NCBI GenBank assembly: GCA_947505245.1
Contig: CANNIZ010000037.1
Coordinates: 1 to 44,925 of the forward strand
Length of the DNA stretch: 44,925 nt
Direction of reading: 5' to 3'
Source: Pseudomonadota bacterium
Lineage (GTDB): Bacteria > Myxococcota_A > UBA796 > GCA-2862545
Shown: piece by piece, positions 8,600-16,107 of the stretch
Position numbering within the stretch: position 1 is the stretch's first letter
How the letters are laid out: each line of letters begins with the position of its first letter
Program-made: the position numbers and the translations under genes
Notes under the pieces: generated by a model
Seen by the model: only the letters and a program-made list of their open reading frames with translations
Told to the model about the DNA's origin: nothing
Databases searched by the model: none

Positions 8600-10111
8600 T
8601 CAATTGATCGTCCCGCGCGAGTCCCTGGCGCGGCCGAGCTCGAGCGCCTCCTCGGCGCGCGGAAGCAGGCGCTCGCGGCCGTCTTCCGTGTCTGCGACGC
8701 CAGCGCTGAACGTGAGCCCCGAGAGCTTCTCGTCCCGCGCGCAAAGCGCCGTGAACAGCGATCGCACGTCGCCCAGCCGCCGCCGCGCGTTCTGCGCGCG
8801 ACACGCCGGCATCAGCACGAGGAAGCTCTCTTCGTCGAGCCGACCGACGACGTCCGATGCGCGGATCGCACCCTCGAGGCAGCGCGCGAGCAGGCGAAGC
8901 GCGGTGTCACCGACGCCGCGGCCGAGGCGGCGCTGGATGTCGGCGGCGGCGTCCAGCTCGACGATGCCCACCGACAGGGGGCCACCGCCACGTCGAGCCT
9001 CGGACAGGGCGCGATCGACGCTGCGCATCGAGGCGGGTCGATCGACGAGACCGGTGCTGGCGTCGCGACCGGTGGAGCGCGAACGAGCGCGCTCGAGCAG
9101 CGCCTCGATCTGCACGGCGACCTCTTCGGGCGGCAGCGCCTTGTCGATCACGCCGTCACATCCCGCCGTGAGCAGGGCCGTGGCGCCGCTGGCTGGCGCG
9201 AGCGCCACCACGAGCATGTCAGCCTGGCGCGGGACCATCCGCGCCGCGGCGACGAGCGTGGCCGCATCGTACGCGCCGAGCTTCTCACTCACGACGAACA
9301 GGTCCGGGCTCGCCTCGCGCAGCTCGGTGCCGACGCTCTCGGGACGCTTCGCCGTGGCCACGAACGCGCCGTGACCCTCGAGTCGCTTCGCCAGGGACGT
9401 CATCAACACCTTGTCGTCCAGGCCGAGCAACAGGCGCGGATACCCCGCGCGCCGACGGTGGCCGAGCGCCCGCAGGCGATCCAGCAGGGGTCGAAATTCG
9501 ATGCGATCGGGCAACAGCGCCTTCGCCCCGAGCGAGGCCGCATGGACGCGCGCCTTCACGTCATAGCCGGAGCCACCGTACACGATCACGCTCGCGGCGC
9601 GGTCTTCGTCGGCGAGGTTGCCGAGCTCGTCGAGCGGCACGACGATGGCTTCCGGCTTTTCGCACCGGAGCATGGCGTGCCAGGAAGCCACCGATTCGTA
9701 GAATTCGAGCGTCTCGCAACAGCGGACCTTCTCGACGTTAAGCTTGGAGAGCAGCGGCTCCTTCGCGATGATCACGATCGGTGGGAAGCGCGTGTGACCA
9801 CCGGCCGCGCGCACGGCCGCTGCGAGCTGCTCCAGGCCGGCACCCGGACGTCGCGCCTCCAGCGCTGCGACAACGTTCTTGGCTGCCTGCTCGACATCGG
9901 CGAGGCCGAAGCTCTGGGCCGCTTCGCCGATGCGAACCAGCTCGGACGCGACGGCATCCGAGCCATGTTCGACGTCGCTCACGAGCAGGCTCGCCAGCTC
10001 GTGCAGCTGACGAACCACCTGCCCGAGGAACGCCGCGCGCATCCGCTCCCGTGCGAGTCGGCGAAGATCCTCTGAATTTCGAACGGAAGCGTCCTTCAAC
10101 CGGGCCCTCAT
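8600..10111 (-). CDS. Degenerate response regulator with GGDEF-like domain
   Basis: This predicted 503-aa protein has a helical N-terminus (about 1-105), perhaps HPt-like but without a clear phospho-His motif. Two receiver-like folds follow (about 110-225 and 230-350), then a GGDEF-like domain (about 370-495). The second receiver has PDLFVVSEKLG where the phospho-Asp strand is expected, so the acceptor Asp is missing. The GGDEF signature reads GRLDEESF, so diguanylate cyclase activity is unlikely. I chose ATG 10111 because the longer frame to 10168 would run into the divergent thioesterase gene. The protein may bind a ligand or partner rather than catalyse. Confidence 0.75.
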   Translation of the reverse strand: MRARLKDASVRNSEDLRRLARERMRAAFLGQVVRQLHELASLLVSDVEHGSDAVASELVRIGEAAQSFGLADVEQAAKNVVAALEARRPGAGLEQLAAAVRAAGGHTRFPPIVIIAKEPLLSKLNVEKVRCCETLEFYESVASWHAMLRCEKPEAIVVPLDELGNLADEDRAASVIVYGGSGYDVKARVHAASLGAKALLPDRIEFRPLLDRLRALGHRRRAGYPRLLLGLDDKVLMTSLAKRLEGHGAFVATAKRPESVGTELREASPDLFVVSEKLGAYDAATLVAAARMVPRQADMLVVALAPASGATALLTAGCDGVIDKALPPEEVAVQIEALLERARSRSTGRDASTGLVDRPASMRSVDRALSEARRGGGPLSVGIVELDAAADIQRRLGRGVGDTALRLLARCLEGAIRASDVVGRLDEESFLVLMPACRAQNARRRLGDVRSLFTALCARDEKLSGLTFSAGVADTEDGRERLLPRAEEALELGRARDSRGTIN

Positions 10112-10158
10112 GCCGCCTGCATGGTACACGACGGGGACCGAGAACGCACGGTGGAGCG

Positions 10159-10596
10159 ATGGCCGCAATCGATCACGACACGCTCGTCGCCTTTTTCGAG
10201 AACAACATCGCCTTCAACCTCCACCTCGGCATGAAGGTGGAGCTCGTTGAACCTGGCCATTGCGTCCTGCGCATCCCGTATCGGCCCGAGCTGATCGGCG
10301 ACCCGTGGCGACCCGCGCTGCACGGCGGCGTGATGTCCACGATCATCGACACCGCTGGCGGGCTCGCGGTGTTCGCGTCGCTCGATCAGATCGGCGGCGT
10401 CTCCACGGTCGACCTGCGCGTCGACTACCTGCGCCCCGGGCTGCTGGAAGACGTGTTCTGCGACGCGACGGTGATCCGCGCCGGGAACCGCGTCGCCCAG
10501 GCGTCCATGCGCGTCCTGCAGGGCCCCGATCGCAGCTACCTCGCCGCCGAGGGCCGCGGCGTCTACAACATCACGCGCCCCGACGACAAGAAATAG
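10159..10596 (+). CDS. PaaI-family hotdog thioesterase
   Basis: This 145-aa protein has the compact single-hotdog fold pattern of PaaI/YbgC-like acyl-CoA thioesterases. The helix start HGGVMSTIIDTAGGLAVF corresponds to the conserved HGG...D/E active-site region, and the strand around TVDLRVDYLRPG matches the family's central motif. Such enzymes hydrolyse acyl-CoA thioesters; the substrate cannot be read from sequence. The start at 10159 gives a family-typical length. The gene is divergent from the degenerate response regulator, with 47 bp between starts, and converges on the PEGA-like gene with a 5-bp gap. Confidence 0.9.
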   Translation: MAAIDHDTLVAFFENNIAFNLHLGMKVELVEPGHCVLRIPYRPELIGDPWRPALHGGVMSTIIDTAGGLAVFASLDQIGGVSTVDLRVDYLRPGLLEDVFCDATVIRAGNRVAQASMRVLQGPDRSYLAAEGRGVYNITRPDDKK

Positions 10597-10601
10597 TCGA
10601 C

Positions 10602-11210
10602 CTACCAACGCCCCTCTGCCGCCGCGAGCTGCGGGACGTTGCAGAAGTTCACCGACGTGAAATTCCAGCAGATCCGCGTCGTGGTTCGCCGCGCCACGCG
10701 CGCGCGCAACGTGGCCGACTGGCCGGTCGCGTCGGTGAGCACGATCTCATGGAAGCCCGGGGGCAACGCCACCTCGACCGGGACCGGCGCCGGCGAGCCG
10801 TCGATCGTCGCCGTCGCCGCGACCGGCGAGAGCAGGATCAACCGCCCCGGATCGTCATCTTTTGGCGGGGCGCCAGGAGACGCGATGTAGGGCTGCTCGA
10901 CGGGGGTTGCGCGCGCGAGCCGCCCGTCGCGAGGTGCCGCAAGATCGAACAGCTCCGGGCTGCGGGACTCGAGGTAGGTCCTCGTGAAAAACACCAGCAG
11001 GCCGCCGAGCGTCTGGAACGCAAACGGCCGCCACGCCTTCCCGAAATTGATGACGACGAACGCCAACTGTGCGGGGGAGCAAAGCAGACACATCCAACCC
11101 CACATGCTGCTGACCGAGAACGCCTGAATCAACAGCCAAACGGTGCCGCCGAACGAGATGAGCGCCCCGACGACCATCACGGCGAGCGCGACCGACACAT
11201 CGCCTGTCAT
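10602..11210 (-). CDS. Membrane protein with PEGA-like domain
   Basis: This predicted 202-aa protein has three hydrophobic segments in its first half. The C-terminal domain begins near GRLILLSPVAATATIDG and continues with PPGFHEIVL, which fits the PEGA beta-domain pattern found in envelope proteins. I chose the ATG at 11210 because a GGAGG lies 7 bases upstream; a GTG 33 bases earlier is the alternative. No enzymatic residues are seen. It is divergent from the TerB-like gene and convergent with the thioesterase. Confidence 0.7.
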   Translation of the reverse strand: MTGDVSVALAVMVVGALISFGGTVWLLIQAFSVSSMWGWMCLLCSPAQLAFVVINFGKAWRPFAFQTLGGLLVFFTRTYLESRSPELFDLAAPRDGRLARATPVEQPYIASPGAPPKDDDPGRLILLSPVAATATIDGSPAPVPVEVALPPGFHEIVLTDATGQSATLRARVARRTTTRICWNFTSVNFCNVPQLAAAEGRW

Positions 11211-11299
11211 GTGCACGCCTCCGAAACCCGCCTCATCCGCCACCTCGGGACAACAGCGTAGCAGACGGCGCCAGCGACCGGTATGCTCTCCGTCTCCTC

Positions 11300-11304
11300 G
11301 GAGG
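11300..11304 (+). promoter_or_regulatory. Shine-Dalgarno site of the TerB-like gene
   Basis: GGAGG ends 5 bases before ATG 11310. It decides that start over an ATG 27 bases upstream, which has no such site. Confidence 0.7.
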
Positions 11305-11309
11305 ATTCA

Positions 11310-11705
11310 ATGGTCGAGATTTCTGGCCACGCGGCCGATCTGATGCTCACCGCGATCGTGTTGGTGATGCTCGCGGACGGTACGGACTCCGAAGCCGAAC
11401 ACGCGTTCCTGAACTCCCAGTGGACGCAGACCACCGGCGAGCTGCTCGACGCCAACGTGCTCGCGAAGGCGATCGCCCTGTGCCGGACGGATCCCGAGGC
11501 GATGTGGAAGCGCCTCGCCGAACAGGCAGCGACCATCGATCAACCCTCGCGCGACGCCGTGTTCAAGGGCGCGATCATGTGCCTGCTCGCCGACGCGGAG
11601 ATGGACATCGGCGAGATGACAGCGCTGCGCCGCATGGCGCAGACGTTCGGGATCGAGAACTACAAGCGCCTGATGAGCGAGGTCTGGCGCAGCGCACGGA
11701 GCTGA
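11310..11705 (+). CDS. TerB-like protein
   Basis: This 131-aa all-helical protein begins at an ATG with a good Shine-Dalgarno site. Acidic segments such as VMLADGTDSEAEHAFLN and CLLADAEMDIGEMTALRRMA match the TerB/DjlA N-terminal pattern, which has paired Asp/Glu metal-binding helices. TerB-like domains occur in tellurite resistance and in membrane stress systems, but no other ter gene is here, so that role should not be assumed. Its stop lies 2 bases before the next ATG, so the two genes are very likely cotranscribed. Confidence 0.75.
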   Translation: MVEISGHAADLMLTAIVLVMLADGTDSEAEHAFLNSQWTQTTGELLDANVLAKAIALCRTDPEAMWKRLAEQAATIDQPSRDAVFKGAIMCLLADAEMDIGEMTALRRMAQTFGIENYKRLMSEVWRSARS

Positions 11706-11707
11706 CC

Positions 11708-12604
11708 ATGATCGCCCTGTTTGTCGTCAACGCCTTCGCCAGCGAGGTGACCGTCGGGTTCCCCGTTGGACCGGATCGCTATGTATCGTCGGTCGTCACG
11801 TCCGATTGGGCGTCCTCGGTGGACACGCCGCTGCGCAAATGCTGGACGCGCGGCCCGGGGGAGCTGTGCCTCGCGGTCACCGACGCCGGCGGGAAGGCGC
11901 CGATGGCGCTGATCGACGCCGAGAAGACGAAGTACACGGTCACCTCGTGTGAGACCGTGTGGCAGCCCGCCTCCACCGCAGCGGCGACGGCGCAGTGCCT
12001 CGTCCTCGAGGTCATCAACAGCGTGCAGGAGCAGAACCGCTACTGGAGCGTGGTCGTCGACGGGCCGCACGCTGTGTGGGTCACCGTGCGCTTCGCCGGC
12101 GACGACGACGCGGCCGAAGCCGAAGCCGGCGCGTTCGTTTCGAAGTTCGTGTTCGCCTCGCCGATCTTCCTCACCACGCTCGGCGTGCCCGTGTGCAAGG
12201 CCATCCATGACACGCTCACCGCGAGCGTCGACCGGTTCGCTTCGATTCGCGGCGGCCCCGGGGATCCCGCAAACAAGACGACGTTCGCGTGGCCCGGCGC
12301 CCTGACGAACGAGCTGGTGACGACAGGCGACAAGGTCTCGTACCACGCGACGATCACGATGCGTGCAGACCCGAACGACGCGCTCGCGCAGACCAAGCTG
12401 CTGCTCGACTCGTTCGCCCCGTGTGACTCGTGGTGCGCGCCGATGACGAGCGCTGAGACGGCGACGCCCGAACGACGCGAGGTGGCGCTGATCCCCCAGC
12501 CGAGCCCCCAGTCCCCGCGCTGCGCGGCCACGCCGATGCGCGTCGTGGTGAGCAAGAACGCGCTCGATCTGTTCGACGTGTCCGTGTGGGTCGACGCGCC
12601 CTAA
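11708..12604 (+). CDS. Probable exported protein, unknown function
   Basis: This 298-aa protein begins MIALFVVNAFASEVTVG, a short hydrophobic stretch with an Ala-x-Ala-like end that could be a weak signal peptide. Several Cys residues are spread through it (a CDSWC pair near residue 238), which suits an exported protein with disulfides. No family is recognised. It follows the TerB-like gene by 2 bases. Its TAA stop overlaps the TAG stop of the convergent epimerase gene. Confidence 0.7.
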   Translation: MIALFVVNAFASEVTVGFPVGPDRYVSSVVTSDWASSVDTPLRKCWTRGPGELCLAVTDAGGKAPMALIDAEKTKYTVTSCETVWQPASTAAATAQCLVLEVINSVQEQNRYWSVVVDGPHAVWVTVRFAGDDDAAEAEAGAFVSKFVFASPIFLTTLGVPVCKAIHDTLTASVDRFASIRGGPGDPANKTTFAWPGALTNELVTTGDKVSYHATITMRADPNDALAQTKLLLDSFAPCDSWCAPMTSAETATPERREVALIPQPSPQSPRCAATPMRVVVSKNALDLFDVSVWVDAP

Positions 12605-13503
12605 GGTGCGAGCTGCTCGATCGGCGTGCCGAGCCCCGGGAACCGCGCGCGGAAGCGCTGGTCGTCGACCAGGAACGGCCGATCCCACTGGTACAGCGTC
12701 TCGCCGAGCTCGCCGAAGAAGCCCGGGAACGGACCCATCAGGCGGATCAGCCACGCGGGCAACACGCGCGGCGCGACCTCGTGGCCGTGCGCCTTTCCAT
12801 ACCGCTCGACGAGCCCACGGGGCGACACCTCGAGCACGGGCAGGTGGAACACCTGGCGCTCGACGTCGTTCGCGGCCGTCCCGAGCGCGACGAGCGACGC
12901 GACCACGTCGGGCACGTAGGAGAACGCGTGCACCGCGTCCGCGTCCCCGATCACCCACGGGCGCGTACCGTTGGCGATCCCCTGCAACACGGCCTCCGAG
13001 AACAACGCCTGCTCCGCTCCCGGGCCGAAGAAGTCCCCTGCCCGCCCGACGACGTACCGAAGGCCCTGCGCTTCCGCGGCCCGTAGCCGGGCGTCCCACG
13101 CGATGCGGACACGCCCCTTCGGACAGTCCGCCGCGAGCGGGGTGGACTCCGCGCGGCGACCGTCGACGACGCCGTAGCCGTACAGGTTGTCCAGGCACAC
13201 GAGTCGGGCGTCGGCCGCGAGCGCGGCGGCGATGACAGACTCGCCGAGCCGCGGGAACTCGCTCACCCAGGCCTTGGCGGTGTACGCGGACGGGTTCATG
13301 CAGTGGTACACGACCGAAGCGCCCGCGGCCGCCGTGCGCGCGAACGCGACGTCGAGCGCGTCCCCCGCGACCACCTCGATCCCGGGCCCCATGTCCACGC
13401 TTCGCCGACGCACGACGCGCACGCGAAGGCCCCGCTCGACGAGCGACCGCGCGACGCCCGACCCGATCTGACCACCACCGAACACGACATGTAGCTGCGA
13501 CAT
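12601..13503 (-). CDS. NAD(P)-dependent epimerase/dehydratase (extended SDR)
   Basis: This 300-aa protein begins with a Rossmann motif, VVFGGGQIGSGVARSLVERG, where SDRs usually have GxxGxxG. The expected catalytic Tyr lies in the LCLDNLYGYG region, and the usual YxxxK is not clearly kept, so it may act as an atypical SDR or an NmrA/NAD-binding protein. The frame continues upstream, but ATG 13503 has a GGAGG 5 bases away and sits at the edge of the intergenic space. It is divergent from a LysR gene, which may control it (a common arrangement, inference). Confidence 0.88.
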   Translation of the reverse strand: MSQLHVVFGGGQIGSGVARSLVERGLRVRVVRRRSVDMGPGIEVVAGDALDVAFARTAAAGASVVYHCMNPSAYTAKAWVSEFPRLGESVIAAALAADARLVCLDNLYGYGVVDGRRAESTPLAADCPKGRVRIAWDARLRAAEAQGLRYVVGRAGDFFGPGAEQALFSEAVLQGIANGTRPWVIGDADAVHAFSYVPDVVASLVALGTAANDVERQVFHLPVLEVSPRGLVERYGKAHGHEVAPRVLPAWLIRLMGPFPGFFGELGETLYQWDRPFLVDDQRFRARFPGLGTPIEQLAP

Positions 13504-13579
13504 GAGCACCTCCCAGGTGTACTGAACATGCGCTCGCGCGAGTGGTGCGTCCAATGCATCGTTCGGATAGTATTCATCC
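13504..13579. promoter_or_regulatory. Divergent control region of the epimerase and LysR genes
   Basis: This 76-bp gap must hold the promoters of both genes. It contains the short palindrome tcgcgcga and an inverted pair tgcat...atgca that reaches the LysR start codon. LysR proteins usually bind such divergent gaps at T-N11-A sites; no single site can be chosen here. Confidence 0.4.
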
Positions 13580-14530
13580 ATGCAACGCATCGATCTTCGC
13601 CAGGTGGACCTGAACCTGCTCGTCGCGCTGGACCGCCTGCTCGCCACCGGGCACGTCGGCGCCGCCGCGAAAGAGCTCGGCCTCTCCCAGCCCGCGATGA
13701 GCCGCACCCTCGGCCGCCTGCGCGACCTGCTGGGCGACCCGCTGTTCGTGCGGGTTGGCCGTGGCGTCGTGCCCACCGATCGCGCGCGCGCGCTGGTGGA
13801 GCCCGTCTCAGCGGCGTTGAACGCTGCTCGCGACGCCCTCGCTTCGCCCGCCCCGTTCGACCCCGCAACCGCGTCGGGCACGTTCACGATCGCCCTCGGG
13901 GACGAAGCTCAGGCCGCGTTCGCCGACGTGCTGCTCTCGACGTTGTGGGCGCGCGCGCCGGGCCTCGACCTGCGCGTGCGACGCCTCGGGCCAGAGAGTG
14001 TCGAGGAAGGCCGCCGCGGGCTGTTCGACCTCGCGGTCGCGCCCGATCTCTCGGGACTGCCCGCGATCGCCGGCGCGGTGGACCTGTCGGATTTCGTCGT
14101 CAAACACGTGTACGACCGCCGGTTCGTCGTCGCGTCGTCGGCCGCGCACCCACGCCCGCGATGGACGCTCGACTCGTGGTGTGCAGCCGATCACGCGATC
14201 GTGAGCTTCGAGGGCGGAGGGCGTGGCTTCGTCGACGACATCCTCGCGACGATGGGCAAAAAGCGCCGCGTCGCCGCATCGCTCACGTCGTTTGACGCCG
14301 TCGCGCGCGTAGTCGCGGCCACCCGGCTGGTCGCCGTGTTGCCCGAGGAGGTCGCGCGGGTCGTGGGGGACGCGTTGATCACCACGCGCCCGCCGATCAC
14401 GCTCCCCGACCTGCCGATGCTGCTCGTGTGGCACCCGCGCCACACCAGCGATCCGCGCCACCGCTTCCTGCGCGAGGTGGTCACCAAGGCCGTCGGGCGG
14501 CCCGGAAGGCGGCTCAGCCGAAGAAGTTGA
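13580..14530 (+). CDS. LysR-family transcriptional regulator
   Basis: This 316-aa protein has the LysR winged helix-turn-helix at residues 1-65 (HVGAAAKELGLSQPAMSRTL) and a periplasmic-binding-like effector domain from about 90 onwards. Length and layout are typical. It is transcribed away from the epimerase gene and probably regulates that gene and itself. The 3' end overlaps the convergent LysM lipoprotein gene by 17 bases. The inducer is unknown. Confidence 0.94.
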   Translation: MQRIDLRQVDLNLLVALDRLLATGHVGAAAKELGLSQPAMSRTLGRLRDLLGDPLFVRVGRGVVPTDRARALVEPVSAALNAARDALASPAPFDPATASGTFTIALGDEAQAAFADVLLSTLWARAPGLDLRVRRLGPESVEEGRRGLFDLAVAPDLSGLPAIAGAVDLSDFVVKHVYDRRFVVASSAAHPRPRWTLDSWCAADHAIVSFEGGGRGFVDDILATMGKKRRVAASLTSFDAVARVVAATRLVAVLPEEVARVVGDALITTRPPITLPDLPMLLVWHPRHTSDPRHRFLREVVTKAVGRPGRRLSRRS

Positions 14531-15470
14531 TCGGCAGCTGGAACGTGAACCCGTCCGGCAGGTCGTGCGCGGGAAACGGCGTGAAATACAGTGTCTTCTC
14601 GATACACGACACCGACGCCGCCGACAGCCCGTCGCTCCCGAGGATCGACACGTCCGATACGCGACCGTTGCAGCCGACGGTGATCTCGGTGCGCACGGAG
14701 CCCGCGCCGTCGGGCACGCAGCCCGTCGTTTGCGGCAAGAACCCGCGCGTGGCCTTCTGCACCTGCGCGAGCGACAGGCCCACCGAAGACACCATGCCGT
14801 CGTCGCCGAGGCCGTTGCCGGTGGGCCCCGCAAGACACGCGCGTGCAGCCGGCAGGGCGAGCTTGGGCGCGACGACGCGGGCGGACGACACCCCCGGGGC
14901 GGCAGCGACCGGGCCGCCATTGTCGGCGACGAGCCAACGACCGTCATCATAGGCCGAGCTGCTGTGAATGCCCGTCGACGCGCCGGAGGAGGTGCCGATC
15001 CCGTGCGCGCTGGACGCCTGCAGCGCGTTCACCGAACCGGTGAGCTCGTCGACGTCGCCGTCTGCGAGGTGCGCGGCAACGCTCGCGTCGGCGTCGAGCG
15101 CGCCGAGCACCCCCGCGCGCCGCAGCTGGGGCGCGGGCCCGCGCGCGACGGCGACCGAGGCGCTGTCCAACACCATCGTCGCGGTGCGGGCGCGCGGCGC
15201 GCCGCTCCGCTTCGCTCCCGAGGCCTTCTTTCCGGGCCACACGATGAGCTCCTGCCCGATCTCGATCGTGTCCCCTTCGAACGAGCCGTTCGAGTCGCGC
15301 AGCTCCTGCAGCGTGACGTTGTACTTCGCCGCGATCTTCCCGAGCGTGTCGCCTTTTACGACGATGTAGCGCTCGGGCGCGCGGAACACGATGCCAAACG
15401 CAGCCGTGTCCGCCTCGACGGGTTCGACCCCGAGGAACCGGCAACCTGCGAGGACGAGGAGGAGCGACAT
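14514..15470 (-). CDS. LysM lipoprotein with AgmX/TonB-like C-terminal domain
   Basis: This 318-aa protein starts with a lipoprotein signal (LLVLAGC lipobox, Cys at 10). A LysM domain follows (about 34-78, IVVKGDTLGKIAAKYNV), which binds peptidoglycan. The middle is low-complexity. The C-terminal 90 residues end in FTPFPAHDLPDGFTFQLPINF, the pattern of the AgmX/PglI C-terminal domain of myxobacterial gliding and envelope proteins, related to TonB ends. It is probably held in the envelope and contacts the cell wall. It lies 64 bp downstream of mntP. Confidence 0.82.
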   Translation of the reverse strand: MSLLLVLAGCRFLGVEPVEADTAAFGIVFRAPERYIVVKGDTLGKIAAKYNVTLQELRDSNGSFEGDTIEIGQELIVWPGKKASGAKRSGAPRARTATMVLDSASVAVARGPAPQLRRAGVLGALDADASVAAHLADGDVDELTGSVNALQASSAHGIGTSSGASTGIHSSSAYDDGRWLVADNGGPVAAAPGVSSARVVAPKLALPAARACLAGPTGNGLGDDGMVSSVGLSLAQVQKATRGFLPQTTGCVPDGAGSVRTEITVGCNGRVSDVSILGSDGLSAASVSCIEKTLYFTPFPAHDLPDGFTFQLPINFFG

Positions 15471-15534
15471 GTTCCACCCGAGCGGCCACGAAACGTACCT
15501 GGGACGCGGTGCTGCCGTCTACGCGCGTTTGTCA

Positions 15535-16107
15535 TCAAGCCGTCAGGTGTTCGACCAGGATCTTTGTCCCAATGCCGATCAACGCGAGACCACCGAGCAC
15601 GTCGACCCGGCGACCCACGGCGGCGCCAGCCCAGCGGCCCGCGAACAGGCCGACGATGGACGCGAGCGCGGTGACCAGCGCGATCACCAGGCAGGACGAC
15701 ACCAGCGGGGCGCCGAGCATCGGCAGCGTCACGCCGACCGCGAGCGCGTCGATGCTCGTCGCGACCGCGAGGACGGCCATCAGCCGCAGGTCGAAGGGAT
15801 CCTTCGTCGCGTCGACCGCGTCATCGTCGTCGTCGTCGGACCAGACCTCCCACAACATCTTCCCGCCGATCGCACCGAGCACGATGAACGCGATCCAGTG
15901 GTCCACCGCCGCGACGAACGGCCCGATCAGCCCGCCCACGAGCCCGCCGACGAGTGGCATGACGCCCTGGGAGCCCCCGAAGAACACGGCGACGAGGGCA
16001 CAGTGGCGCGCGGTGATCGCAGGGACGGCGAGGCCGCGCGCGGCGGAGACCGCGGTGGCGTCGGCGGCGAGCCCCAGCGCGATGAGCAGCAGCGAGAACC
16101 ACGTCAC
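15535..16107 (-). CDS. mntP: Manganese efflux pump MntP
   Basis: This 190-aa protein matches MntP in length (about 190 residues) and has six hydrophobic helices. Conserved acidic positions fall in the first helix (LAADATAVSAARG) and in the equivalent helix of the second half (TSIDALAVGVTLP). A charged Asp run (about 98-103) separates the halves. It exports Mn(II) across the inner membrane. The GTG at 16107 overlaps the stop of the upstream PEP/ATP-grasp gene (GTGA), so it is last in that operon. No yybP-ykoY riboswitch is seen directly upstream, where the coding sequence of the preceding gene lies. Confidence 0.92.
   Translation of the reverse strand: MTWFSLLLIALGLAADATAVSAARGLAVPAITARHCALVAVFFGGSQGVMPLVGGLVGGLIGPFVAAVDHWIAFIVLGAIGGKMLWEVWSDDDDDDAVDATKDPFDLRLMAVLAVATSIDALAVGVTLPMLGAPLVSSCLVIALVTALASIVGLFAGRWAGAAVGRRVDVLGGLALIGIGTKILVEHLTA

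Noticed and set aside
11310..11705. A tellurite-resistance operon
   Set aside because: Only a TerB-like gene is present; no TerC, TerD or TerZ homologues are nearby.
15481..15534. A manganese riboswitch for mntP
   Set aside because: The region is downstream of mntP, and the DNA before mntP is the coding end of another gene.
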